From JAJEFO01 sp022819605 (GTDB lineage Bacteria; Pseudomonadota; Alphaproteobacteria; Rhodobacterales; Rhodobacteraceae), in the NCBI GenBank assembly GCA_965221545.1, contig OZ244901.1, positions 372,001 to 436,000 on the forward strand: DNA of 64,000 bases, given 5' to 3'. Positions 26,765 through 34,499 of this stretch are shown piece after piece. The notes below the pieces were generated by a model that had not been told where the DNA came from, searched no databases, and was given only the letters and a program-made list of their open reading frames with translations. The position numbers and the translations under genes were made by a program. The number at the start of each line of letters is the position of its first letter. Within the stretch, counting starts at the first letter, position 1.

Positions 26765-27985
26765 TCAGGCGACGTCCTTGGCCCGCACGTCTTCGACAAT
26801 GCTGCGAAATTCCTCGTCGCTCAGCATGTCGCGTTTCTCGATGCCCATGGCCTTGACCCGGGCCAGCACCTCTGCTGCCTGATCGTCGGCCAACGCTCCC
26901 AGCCCCAACTCTTCCAACTTGTAGATGATCGAGGCCTTGCCGCTCTTCTTGCCAAGGACCACTTCGCCTGTCCGGCCTGTCAGGGCGGGATGGGTGCCGA
27001 ACATCACCAACGGATCGTGCATCACGTACTGAATGCCGATCCCGCTCTCGCGAATGAAGTTGCCGTGGCCAAGGACGGGCTTGTTGCGGGCAATCGGGAC
27101 GTTGGACAGCTCGGACAGCATTGCGCCCAGCTCAGGCAGCTTGTCCAGCTTGTACCCCAACTCGTACCCGTACAGCAGGTCGAGTCCCAGGATCAATTCT
27201 TCAAGGGCCGCATTGCCTGTCCGTTCGCCCAGTCCGTTGCCGCAGCTATGTACGCACTCGGCACCGGCCGTTACGGCCGCGAGCTCCGTCGCCACGCCCA
27301 TTCCGAAGTCGTTGTGAGTATGGATCTCGACGGGCAGTCCGGTCATGCCCTTGACCCAGCCCACCATGTACTTGATCGCCTCGGGCGTTGCGCATCCCAT
27401 TGTGTCGACGATGCCGATCGCGTCGGGCGGCGATTCAGCCATGATCGCCTTGCAGAGGCTGGTCAGGTCCTCCGGCCTTGCGCGCGTGGTGTCGTAGGGG
27501 AAGAACACCGCGTGCAGCCCCTGTTCTCGGGCGTAGTTGATCACGTCGCGGCTCTTCTTGAACACGTCCTCCCAAGTCCAGCCGAACTGGGTGACCAGCT
27601 TCGGATAGCCGATCGGCACCTCGATGATGACTCCGTGTGCGCCGCACTCCAGCGCCATGTCGACATCGGTCTTGAGGGCGCGGGCGAAGGTGTAGATCCT
27701 GGACTTCAAACCCAGCTTCGAGATCTCCTTGATGGCCTCGGCATCCTGCGGCGACACCGCCGGCATGCCGGCTTCGATCCGGTCGACGCCGATTTCGTCC
27801 ATCTTGCTGGCGATGCGAATCTTGTCATCGATGGAAAACACGACTCCGGGGGTCTGCTCGCCGTCTCGCAGCGTCGCGTCGTGGATCTCGATCTTGGGGG
27901 GCAGGTTCAGGTCCTTGCGGACTTCGGGCACGAAATTGTAGGGGCTGACCCACCATTTGCCGTCTTCGAAATGAGTTTCGCGCAT
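26765..27985 (-). CDS. HMGL-family aldolase (isopropylmalate/homocitrate synthase-like)
   Basis: TIM-barrel carbon-carbon lyase or synthase of 406 residues. ATG 27985 (MRETHFEDGKWWVSPYNFVP) is chosen over an upstream ATG because family N-termini start here. Motifs are the barrel start EIHDATLRDGEQTPGVVFS, DTMGCATPEAI, the metal-binding HTHNDFGMG near residue 230 and the family signature CGNGLGERTGNAALEEL. The LeuA regulatory domain is absent, so it is not the canonical leucine enzyme. It is divergent from the GntR regulator. It may condense or cleave an acyl-CoA/oxo-acid formed in the aromatic pathway; the reaction is unknown. Confidence 0.85.
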   Translation of the reverse strand: MRETHFEDGKWWVSPYNFVPEVRKDLNLPPKIEIHDATLRDGEQTPGVVFSIDDKIRIASKMDEIGVDRIEAGMPAVSPQDAEAIKEISKLGLKSRIYTFARALKTDVDMALECGAHGVIIEVPIGYPKLVTQFGWTWEDVFKKSRDVINYAREQGLHAVFFPYDTTRARPEDLTSLCKAIMAESPPDAIGIVDTMGCATPEAIKYMVGWVKGMTGLPVEIHTHNDFGMGVATELAAVTAGAECVHSCGNGLGERTGNAALEELILGLDLLYGYELGYKLDKLPELGAMLSELSNVPIARNKPVLGHGNFIRESGIGIQYVMHDPLVMFGTHPALTGRTGEVVLGKKSGKASIIYKLEELGLGALADDQAAEVLARVKAMGIEKRDMLSDEEFRSIVEDVRAKDVA

Positions 27986-28035
27986 CGGTTCCCCCGAGAC
28001 AATCATGGACAGTCTGAGCGACGACACTATACCCA

Positions 28036-28060
28036 TTTTTCTTTTAATCCAAAAGAAAAA
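28036..28060. promoter_or_regulatory. Inverted repeat in the HMGL-GntR divergent region
   Basis: Perfect 10-bp arms TTTTTCTTTT and AAAAGAAAAA separated by AATCC, lying 51 bp upstream of the HMGL gene start and 206 bp upstream of the GntR ATG. It could be an operator or a transcript-level hairpin. Confidence 0.45.
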
Positions 28061-28215
28061 ACCACTTTTTACGATGACAGGGTCGAGGCGGATTCCGGAT
28101 CAGCATTCCGGATGCCCGAGATTTTGTTACTTCTGGTGCTTTTCCGACGAATTCCGGGGTCAAATGGCGGATTCTGCCAGGCTGGCTTCGTCGGAGCCGG
28201 ACTTCGAAGTCCGAG

Positions 28216-28237
28216 AAAAAACGATAATATTTGTTTT
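28216..28237. promoter_or_regulatory. AT-rich CGAT motif before gntR
   Basis: AAAAAACGATAATATTTG resembles the palindrome at 23585 and the motif at 34068. It lies 29 bp before the GntR ATG, a position suited to autoregulation. Assignment as a GntR site is inferred from recurrence only. Confidence 0.35.
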
Positions 28238-28265
28238 CCGCGACAGATGGTGGCAATCTTTCGTC

Positions 28266-28928
28266 ATGGACAAATCCGTTGAAGACACATCCTCGCCGCA
28301 ATCCTCGACACGGCGTGTCTATCTCACGCTCCGGAATGACATCATCGCAGGGCGAATTCCGCCGGGCGAGCGCTTGAAGATCGATGCACTCAAGGTCGCG
28401 CTCGATACAGGGGCGTCCCCCGTTCGCGAGGCGCTCAGCCTTCTGACATCCGATCAGCTTGTCGATAGGCTGGACCAGCGCGGGTTTCGAGTGGCCGCAA
28501 CCAGCAGTGCGCAGTTTCAGGAGATTCTGAATTTGCGCTGCAATCTCGAGGAACTCGCGCTGCGCGACAGCCTGGCCAATACCGACACGGCGTGGGAAGA
28601 CGCATTGGTGCTGGCGCATCATCACATGAACAAGGCGGACCGGAACGATGTCGATACCTACGAGGTGCGACACAAGCGATTTCACATGGCACTGCTTGCG
28701 GCTTGCAGATCCCCGATCCTGCTGCGTTTTTGCAGCCAGCTATACGATCTGAATGTGCGCTACAGGTACTTGGCTGGCCAGGCGAAATCCTACTCGCGGC
28801 GCAATGTCGAGGCAGAGCATCGCGCCATCCTTGACGCGGCGATCAGCCGGGACACAGACACGGCCTGCGCAAGCCTGATGGATCACTATCGCAAGACCGG
28901 CGCATTCCTGGCGGAGCAGGTAAACTGA
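28266..28928 (+). CDS. GntR-family (FadR/FCD) transcriptional regulator
   Basis: A 220-residue regulator with an N-terminal winged helix (TRRVYLTLRNDIIAGRIPPG, then LDTGASPVREALSLLTSDQL) and a C-terminal FCD ligand-binding domain with metal-site His residues (LAHHHMNKAD, HKRFHMALLAAC, AEHRAILDA). ATG 28266 is chosen because the upstream extension of the frame is not conserved-looking. It probably controls the surrounding aromatic and TRAP genes in response to an acid effector. It converges on the dioxygenase gene. Confidence 0.9.
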   Translation: MDKSVEDTSSPQSSTRRVYLTLRNDIIAGRIPPGERLKIDALKVALDTGASPVREALSLLTSDQLVDRLDQRGFRVAATSSAQFQEILNLRCNLEELALRDSLANTDTAWEDALVLAHHHMNKADRNDVDTYEVRHKRFHMALLAACRSPILLRFCSQLYDLNVRYRYLAGQAKSYSRRNVEAEHRAILDAAISRDTDTACASLMDHYRKTGAFLAEQVN

Positions 28929-28947
28929 CGAAGCCCGCTCGATTGTG

Positions 28948-29817
28948 TCAGGCTTCGCGGACCAGCTTGAGATCGAAGTCCGCGACGAGATAGGGCCCGG
29001 TCACCTTGCCAGACAGGTCGAAGCCATCAGGAAACGTGCCCGCTGGGTGTTCGACGTATTTCATGACCAGATCTTCGCGCACGCCGAAGACGGTGTCTTC
29101 GTCAAGATAGGGATCGTCTTCGGGAAAAATCTCCGTGACCAGCTGGCGGTAGCCCGGGGCGGTGACGATGTAGTGCAGATGCGACGGCCGCCAGGGATGT
29201 CGGCCGACTGCATTGAGGATGTCGCCCACTGGGCCATCGCTGGGCACGGTGTAGCTGACCGGCTTGACGGTGGTGAAGCCATAGCATCCGTCGGCGCCGG
29301 TGGTCTGGATGCCGTGAAAGCTGTAGGTGTCCTGTTCAGGATCCTGGCTGGAATAGAGCCCGTTCGGTGCGGTCTGCCAGATGTCCAGCTTGGCGCCTTC
29401 GATCGGGTTGCCGTCCTGGTCGGTTATGCGACCGCGGGCCAGCAGGATCGGTCCCTCGTAGTGCCGTTTCATGTCGTGACCGAAGGGGATGTCCGGCGCG
29501 CCGGAGATATGAAATGGCCCAAGCACGCTGGAGGATGTCCCCTCTGGCACCGAATTGATCATGTCCACGAGTGACGACAGGCCGAGCACGTCCGACAGCA
29601 GCACGAATTCGTGGCGTTCTGCGTCGGTGAATTCGGTCATGCGTTCCATGAATTCGATGCCGGTCTGCCACTCGGCATGCGTGAGGCGCACCTCCTTGGC
29701 AAACGCGTGCATGTGCTTGGCGAGGCTCGCCATGATCTCGCGCATGCGCGGATCGGTGTCCTTGCCGCAATAGCTTAGGAACACGTCGGTGATGTTGTCC
29801 TGCGTGAGCTTGCGCAT
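28948..29817 (-). CDS. Intradiol ring-cleavage dioxygenase (hydroxyquinol 1,2-dioxygenase type)
   Basis: Non-heme Fe(III) dioxygenase of 289 residues that ortho-cleaves hydroxyquinol or catechol to maleylacetate or muconate. It has the N-terminal helical linker domain (residues ~1-100) and beta-sandwich with GPFHISGAPDI, then DIWQTAPNGLYSSQD (Tyr ligand), the second Tyr in VKPVSYTVPSDG and His ligands in HPWRPSHLHYIVTAPG. The sequence style fits hydroxyquinol 1,2-dioxygenases more than catechol enzymes. It is the last gene of the minus-strand run from the nitroreductase through DctPQM. No maleylacetate reductase gene is visible nearby. Confidence 0.88.
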   Translation of the reverse strand: MRKLTQDNITDVFLSYCGKDTDPRMREIMASLAKHMHAFAKEVRLTHAEWQTGIEFMERMTEFTDAERHEFVLLSDVLGLSSLVDMINSVPEGTSSSVLGPFHISGAPDIPFGHDMKRHYEGPILLARGRITDQDGNPIEGAKLDIWQTAPNGLYSSQDPEQDTYSFHGIQTTGADGCYGFTTVKPVSYTVPSDGPVGDILNAVGRHPWRPSHLHYIVTAPGYRQLVTEIFPEDDPYLDEDTVFGVREDLVMKYVEHPAGTFPDGFDLSGKVTGPYLVADFDLKLVREA

Positions 29818-29829
29818 GGGTCGGGCCCT

Positions 29830-31137
29830 TTAGTTCAGAATTGCGAGGCTGAGTGCCGGAAAGCGTATCAGAACGATCAGTACGATCAACATGACGAAGG
29901 CAAATGGAATCGCACCGAGGAACACGTCCTTCAGCTTGATGCGATCGTCGTCCAGGGTCGCCTTGATGACGAAGCAGGAAATGCCCAGCGGTGGGGTCAG
30001 AAGCCCGATCTCGGCACCGACGACGGTGATGATGCCGAACCAGACCAGCGACAGGCCCATTGGCTCGACCAGCGGCAGGAAGAGCGGAACCATGACCAGG
30101 ATGATGGAGGCTGTGTCCAGAAGCGTGCCGAGAAAGATCATCAGCGCCACGTAGATGACCATGATCCAGACAAATCCGAGCTGGGTTTCGGTCAGGATGT
30201 CTCCCAGCTCGTTTGGCAGGCCGGCAAGCCCCAGCATCCGGGAATAGATGGAGGCGGCAGTAATCAGGAACAGGATCGCGGCGGTGATGTGGCCGGTCTC
30301 CAGCAACGCCTCCCAGAATCCGCGCAGCGTCATGCGGCGGCGGACGACGGCGATGACCAGGCCTAGCAATGCGCCCGCGGCGCCCGCCTCGACCGGGGTC
30401 AGCCAGCCGGTATAGATGCCGCCCAGCACCACCAGGATCAGCCCCAGAATGGGCAGCGTCTTTTCCGCGATCTCGCCCCAGCCCAACGGTTCCAGGTCTT
30501 CGCCGGACCGGCCGCCGACGAAGTCGGGCGTCAGCCTGCCCATGGCGAAGATGGCGCCGACATAGGCGATGGCCAGAAGGATGCCGGGCACGACGCCAGC
30601 CAGGAACATGTCGCCGACAGACTGCTCGGCCACGAAAGAATAGATGATCAGCATCGCTGAAGGCGGGATGATCATGCCAAGCACCGACGATCCCGCCACC
30701 ACGCCGACGGCAAAGCGCGGGTTGTAGTCGTAGTGCAGCATCTGAGGCACCGAGACCTTTGCAAAGACCGAGGCGCTGGCGATCGACGATCCCGTGACAG
30801 CAGCAAAAACAGCGTTCGCGCCCACGGTGGCCATGCCGATCCCGCCTTTCACCCTTCGGAAACCGTAGTTCATCACCTTGTAGATGTCCGCGCCCAGCCC
30901 CGCCTTGCTGACGACGAGGCCCATGAAGGTGAACAGCGGCACCGTGGCAAAGGTGTATTCCATCACGCTGTCGCCCACGGCGATCTTCAACAGGTTCATC
31001 GCCAGCGTGAAGTTGTCCCGCATCAGCCAGATCGAGACGAAGCTGACGACGCCTAGGGCAATGGGGATGTAGAGCCCGAGATAGACCAGGATGATGATGG
31101 CGAGGACCGAGTAGAGGCCGATTTCGACGGGGCTCAT
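29830..31137 (-). CDS. dctM: TRAP transporter large permease subunit (DctM)
   Basis: Integral membrane carrier subunit with ~12 hydrophobic segments, 435 residues. It drives Na+-dependent uptake of an organic anion with DctQ and DctP. Family patterns are GVVAGSSVLGMIIPPSAMLI, AEIGLLTPPLGISCFVIKA and FLGTLLDTASIILVMVPLF. The start overlaps the dctQ stop by 4 bp. Followed 12 bp later by the dioxygenase, so the imported substrate is probably an aromatic acid feeding that enzyme (inferred). Confidence 0.94.
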   Translation of the reverse strand: MSPVEIGLYSVLAIIILVYLGLYIPIALGVVSFVSIWLMRDNFTLAMNLLKIAVGDSVMEYTFATVPLFTFMGLVVSKAGLGADIYKVMNYGFRRVKGGIGMATVGANAVFAAVTGSSIASASVFAKVSVPQMLHYDYNPRFAVGVVAGSSVLGMIIPPSAMLIIYSFVAEQSVGDMFLAGVVPGILLAIAYVGAIFAMGRLTPDFVGGRSGEDLEPLGWGEIAEKTLPILGLILVVLGGIYTGWLTPVEAGAAGALLGLVIAVVRRRMTLRGFWEALLETGHITAAILFLITAASIYSRMLGLAGLPNELGDILTETQLGFVWIMVIYVALMIFLGTLLDTASIILVMVPLFLPLVEPMGLSLVWFGIITVVGAEIGLLTPPLGISCFVIKATLDDDRIKLKDVFLGAIPFAFVMLIVLIVLIRFPALSLAILN

Positions 31138-31676
31138 ACCGCGTCTTCCTGGCTTGGCGTATGCGTGGCCTCGTCACGGGAAGCGGCCACGACCTTCAAC
31201 GCGAAGATCAGCGCTGCCAGCACAGCACTGGCGAAGATCGTCAACTTGACCGGCCACCACGGTGCAGTGAACACGCCGGGAATGCCGAAAAAGTCGCCCG
31301 TCTCCCACATCTTGAGGAATTCCGGGAAAATGGTGATTGCGATCAGCGTCATGAAGATCGCCGAGATCAGGTTGATCGCCCGACGCAGCCAGCGCGCGAG
31401 CCCGGGGCGCCGCCCGCCGACGACCACGAGGAACCCATCGGATCGCGTCAGCCGGTTGACGCGCACGACGTCCGGCAGCTGCAGGAAGACAATCAGGACC
31501 ATGGAAAACTGCACGACCTCGACCGCGCCGTTGAAGGGCGCATTGAGCAGGTTGCGCGCACCCATGTCGTAGTTGACCACCAGCACAAGGGCGAGAACCA
31601 CGAGCGTGCCGACGGCATTCGCGCTGATCGCGATGCCGTCGGCCAGTTTCTTCAATGCGGCCAACGCCTGCTTCAT
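31134..31676 (-). CDS. dctQ: TRAP transporter small permease subunit (DctQ)
   Basis: Four-helix small TRAP membrane subunit, 180 residues. It has VVLALVLVVNYDMGARNLLN in the second hydrophobic region and PFNGAVEVVQFSMVLIVFLQ typical of DctQ, then a conserved loop with RVNRLTRSDGF. It couples by 4-bp overlap to dctM and follows dctP by 19 bp. Confidence 0.9.
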   Translation of the reverse strand: MKQALAALKKLADGIAISANAVGTLVVLALVLVVNYDMGARNLLNAPFNGAVEVVQFSMVLIVFLQLPDVVRVNRLTRSDGFLVVVGGRRPGLARWLRRAINLISAIFMTLIAITIFPEFLKMWETGDFFGIPGVFTAPWWPVKLTIFASAVLAALIFALKVVAASRDEATHTPSQEDAV

Positions 31677-31695
31677 CGCGCTGCCCGCCCCTTGG

Positions 31696-32778
31696 TCAGT
31701 TCATCACGGGGGCGGACCAGTCGCGCACGCCCTCGTATCCCGCGTCTTTCAGTTTTGCGAGGTACGCGACCAGCATTTCGGTGCCGGGCTCGCCCTTGTC
31801 ATCCAGGCCCTTGGCCCATTCGGCGGCGATGTCAGGGATCGCGTTGGCCCAGGCCTCGCGCTCTCCAGCATCCATCTCGACGATGGTGCCACCGGCGGCG
31901 ACATAGGCGTCGTGGCTTGCGGCGGCACGGTCCATGGCGATTCCGGCCACGTGGTCTCGGTAGAGCACGGCCACCTCTTTCAGCACATCCTGAACCTCGC
32001 CCGGCAAGCCATCCCAATAGTCCTTGTTTACCGTGATGGTCTTGGAGTTCACTGCGCCGATGTCTGCACGCAGCATGTACGGCGCGACTTCGACGATCTT
32101 GAAGGTCTTGGCGGCTTCGGGCCATAGCATCGCGTGATCAACCAGACCGGTCTGCAGCATGTTGTAGAAATCTGTCAGGCCGCCCCTGACCCCGGCCGCG
32201 CCTTCGATGCCCTCGAGATAGCGCAGGTTCATCCCCGCGCCGGCCACTTTGCCTCCCTCGACATCGGCCAGGCTGTTGATGGGGTTCTTCGAGAAGAGCT
32301 GGTAGGTGTCCAGCACCACGCCGGTTGCCAGATATACCTGGTTTTGCGCCGCGAACTCGTTCTGCATCGTCGGAAATTCCCTAGCGATTTCATCGACCGC
32401 CTTGGCGACTGCACGCGCGTCGGCCGCCACGAACGGCGTCACTGCAGAGATCGCCTGGCTTGGCAGTTTCGAGTTGTGGAAAATGGTCGTGACGATGCCA
32501 ATGTCACCAAGGCCGAGTTGAATGCCTTCGAGCACGCCCTTCGGCTTGACGATCGAGCCGCCATAGCTTTCCTGCCATTCCATTACGTAGTTGCCGGACT
32601 TCGCCAGCCGCTTGTCGACCTCGGGAATGAAGAAGTTGGTGAACTCCTTCACCCAAAGCGCTGCTGCCGGATAGCCGTCGATTACCACCGCCTTGACGGT
32701 CTCGGCGGCCATCGCGGGCACGGCAGCGACGGACAGGGCCATGGCCAGGGCTGTGCGTCGTGTCAGTTTTGCAATCAT
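31696..32778 (-). CDS. dctP: TRAP transporter DctP-type solute-binding protein
   Basis: Periplasmic binding protein of 360 residues with a signal peptide (MIAKLTRRTALAMALSVAAV, cleaved after PAMA). ATG 32778 is preferred over one four codons earlier. It shows DctP-type features such as LGLGDIGIVTTIF, NPINSLADVEGGKVAGAG, GLTDFYNMLQTGLVDHAMLW and the ligand-lobe crossover around PYMLRADIGAVNSKTITVN. The substrate-contact Arg usual in this family lies in the VAGAGMNLRYLEG region. Context suggests an aromatic or dicarboxylic acid. Confidence 0.9.
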   Translation of the reverse strand: MIAKLTRRTALAMALSVAAVPAMAAETVKAVVIDGYPAAALWVKEFTNFFIPEVDKRLAKSGNYVMEWQESYGGSIVKPKGVLEGIQLGLGDIGIVTTIFHNSKLPSQAISAVTPFVAADARAVAKAVDEIAREFPTMQNEFAAQNQVYLATGVVLDTYQLFSKNPINSLADVEGGKVAGAGMNLRYLEGIEGAAGVRGGLTDFYNMLQTGLVDHAMLWPEAAKTFKIVEVAPYMLRADIGAVNSKTITVNKDYWDGLPGEVQDVLKEVAVLYRDHVAGIAMDRAAASHDAYVAAGGTIVEMDAGEREAWANAIPDIAAEWAKGLDDKGEPGTEMLVAYLAKLKDAGYEGVRDWSAPVMN

Positions 32779-32803
32779 TGTTTCCTCCATTGTGCGACGC
32801 GGC

Positions 32804-33259
32804 TCATGCCTTGCGCCAGTATACAGTCAGGTTCGTGCCCGCCTGTTCGTACAGTTTCGAGATCGGGCAGTATTTGGCGGTCTCCGCTGCCACCATGTCC
32901 ACTTCCTCCCGGCTCGCGGGTCCGTCTGCGGCCACCATCAGGCGGATGGCCTTGAAAGGCACGTCTACCTCGTCAATCAGCAGCACGCCGCGCCTGTCAA
33001 AATCGACTTCCATCTCGAAGCTCAAATGCCCGATGTCGATACCGAGCTTTTGGGCGCACTTGTGTCCGATGACATTGGTGCAGCCGATAAGCGCCGAATA
33101 GGCAGTGACAGTGGGCGACGGGCCCTCGTTGGTGCCGCCGCGCGCCGCGGGCTCGTCGATCACGGCCGTCAGGCCGTCGGCCTCTATTTCGCTGCGCGCA
33201 TGGCTCGTGCCGCGCGCGGTCAGCTTGATGGTCATTTCAGTCTTTTGCCGGATCGCCAT
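32804..33259 (-). CDS. OsmC-family protein
   Basis: Thiol-peroxidase-like OsmC/Ohr-fold protein of 151 residues. Conserved elements are GGTNEGPSPTVTAYSALIGCTN (peroxidatic-type Cys) and the second Cys in AETAKYCPISKLYEQ. It lies between dctP and the nitroreductase in one operon. OsmC proteins detoxify organic hydroperoxides; members in catabolic operons can have other roles. An internal ATG at 33235 is an alternative start. Confidence 0.85.
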   Translation of the reverse strand: MAIRQKTEMTIKLTARGTSHARSEIEADGLTAVIDEPAARGGTNEGPSPTVTAYSALIGCTNVIGHKCAQKLGIDIGHLSFEMEVDFDRRGVLLIDEVDVPFKAIRLMVAADGPASREEVDMVAAETAKYCPISKLYEQAGTNLTVYWRKA

Positions 33260-33265
33260 GTTCCC

Positions 33266-33928
33266 TCACTCAAACGAGCATACATCTTCGAAGGGAAACC
33301 GCGGCAGCTTTTCAAACAACGCGGTTTCGTCGGCATAGCCGAGGTTGATAAGAAAGTTGGATTTCATCGTCGTGCCGGCGAAGAACTCTTCGTCGACCAC
33401 TTCATTCGAGAACCCCGACATCGCCCCGACATCCAGCCCCACGGCACGGGCCGCGATCATGAAATAGGCGCCTTGCAGTGTGCCGTTGCGAAATGCGGTG
33501 GATTCGATGAACGCCGCCTTGCCCTCGAACATCGGACGGCGGTCATCGTGCGGGAAAAGAAACGGCAGACGGGTCCAGAACTCGAGATCATGCGCGACGA
33601 TCGCGGTCACCGGCGCGGTGCGCATCTTGTCGATGTTCGCTGGCTTCAGGGACTTGGCGAGCCGGTCCTTTCCCTCCAGTGACGTGACGAAGACAAACCG
33701 TGCCGGGCAGGAATTCGTGCTGGTCGGCCCGGCGGCCGCAGCCTCGTAGATTGCCTGCAGCAGTTCGCGCGGAACAGGCCGATCCTGCCATGCATAGTGG
33801 TTGCGCGCGCCGCGCAATATCAAGTCAATGCTGTCGTCGTCCAGCGCAGGCTTGCGATTGCGCAGTGCACGGATTGCCGCCTGCGCATCGCTCCGCTTGG
33901 CTCCAAGCGTGTCGGAAGAGATCGACAT
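33266..33928 (-). CDS. Nitroreductase-family protein, RutE (malonic semialdehyde reductase)-like
   Basis: FMN-dependent oxidoreductase of 220 residues. Signature segments are WQDRPVPRELLQAIYEAAAA, GPTSTNSCPARFVFV, APVTAIVAHDLEFW, LQGAYFMIAARAVGLDVGAM, and KSNFLINLGYADE, which follow the RutE/HadB-like branch that reduces malonic semialdehyde to 3-hydroxypropionate in uracil catabolism. No other rut gene is near. ATG 33928 chosen; an ATG at 33985 is possible. It starts the minus-strand TRAP-dioxygenase operon. It could act on a semialdehyde here, including that produced from inositol; both are inferences. Confidence 0.82.
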   Translation of the reverse strand: MSISSDTLGAKRSDAQAAIRALRNRKPALDDDSIDLILRGARNHYAWQDRPVPRELLQAIYEAAAAGPTSTNSCPARFVFVTSLEGKDRLAKSLKPANIDKMRTAPVTAIVAHDLEFWTRLPFLFPHDDRRPMFEGKAAFIESTAFRNGTLQGAYFMIAARAVGLDVGAMSGFSNEVVDEEFFAGTTMKSNFLINLGYADETALFEKLPRFPFEDVCSFE

Positions 33929-34065
33929 CACGGCTTGTTCCCGCCAGGTATTGCCAGGTTTCGTGCCAATCTGCACATGACGCACGCGTTTCCCATCTGC
34001 ATCAGCGACTTCCCTCGCAAGCTACTTCCGTGTGCTGCACTTTTGCCCATGTTTTCCCTCTTGTC

Positions 34066-34085
34066 AAATAAAATCGATATTTTAG
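34066..34085. promoter_or_regulatory. AT-rich ATCGAT motif in the nitroreductase-yciI divergent promoter
   Basis: AAATAAAATCGATATTTTAG, very close to the palindrome at 23585, is placed between two divergent transcription units of the aromatic block and 24 bp before the yciI ATG. Candidate site for the GntR regulator at 28266. Confidence 0.42.
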
Positions 34086-34109
34086 ACTATCTGAAAATGC
34101 AAGGAGGCG

Positions 34110-34499
34110 ATGATGGTTGCCTGGAACGACTACAAGGCGATTGCCAAGGACCGTGGCGCACTTGCGCTTGAACTGTATATCGTTGAATCCACGCCGCAAA
34201 AGGCTCCTGACGATGTCAAGCAGTGCCTTCCCGCGCATCTGGAGTACCAGCGCGAACTCGAACAGCGAGGAATTCTTGTGCTGGCGGGTCCATTGTCCGA
34301 CCTCGCGGGTGAAGCAATGGAGGGTGCCGGCCTGATCGTCTACCGGGCTGGCAGCATGGCTGAAGCGAAAGAACTTGCCGACGGCGATCCCATGCACGAC
34401 CGCGGCGCGCGTGGTTACACGTTGCGCAAGTGGCTGGTGAACGAGGGCAGCGTTTCCTTGAACGTTGGCCTGTCCACCGGAAGGGCGCAACTCAGCTGA
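34110..34499 (+). CDS. YciI-family protein
   Basis: Ferredoxin-like-fold YCII-related protein of 129 residues. It has LELYIVESTPQKAPDDVKQC, HLEYQRELEQRGILVLAGPL and GGxR-like DPMHDRGARGYTLRKWLVNE, with conserved His and Asp residues. Some YciI-like proteins act in aromatic degradation (muconolactone isomerase-like or chloro-hydroquinone dehalogenase). A strong AGGAGG at 34102-34107 supports the start at 34110 or 34113. Its stop overlaps the malonyl-CoA decarboxylase start. Confidence 0.82.
   Translation: MMVAWNDYKAIAKDRGALALELYIVESTPQKAPDDVKQCLPAHLEYQRELEQRGILVLAGPLSDLAGEAMEGAGLIVYRAGSMAEAKELADGDPMHDRGARGYTLRKWLVNEGSVSLNVGLSTGRAQLS

Noticed and set aside
26990..28282. 430-codon plus-strand frame opposite the HMGL gene
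   Set aside because: Antisense shadow of a GC-rich gene; low-complexity His/Arg/Val composition and no motif, whereas the minus strand has HTHNDFG and the family signature.
29336..31177. Very long minus-strand open frame (over 600 codons) across the TRAP genes
   Set aside because: It is a shadow frame of dctM/dctQ and the dioxygenase; its translation is Arg/Pro/His-rich with no domain, while the overlapping frames carry clear TRAP motifs.
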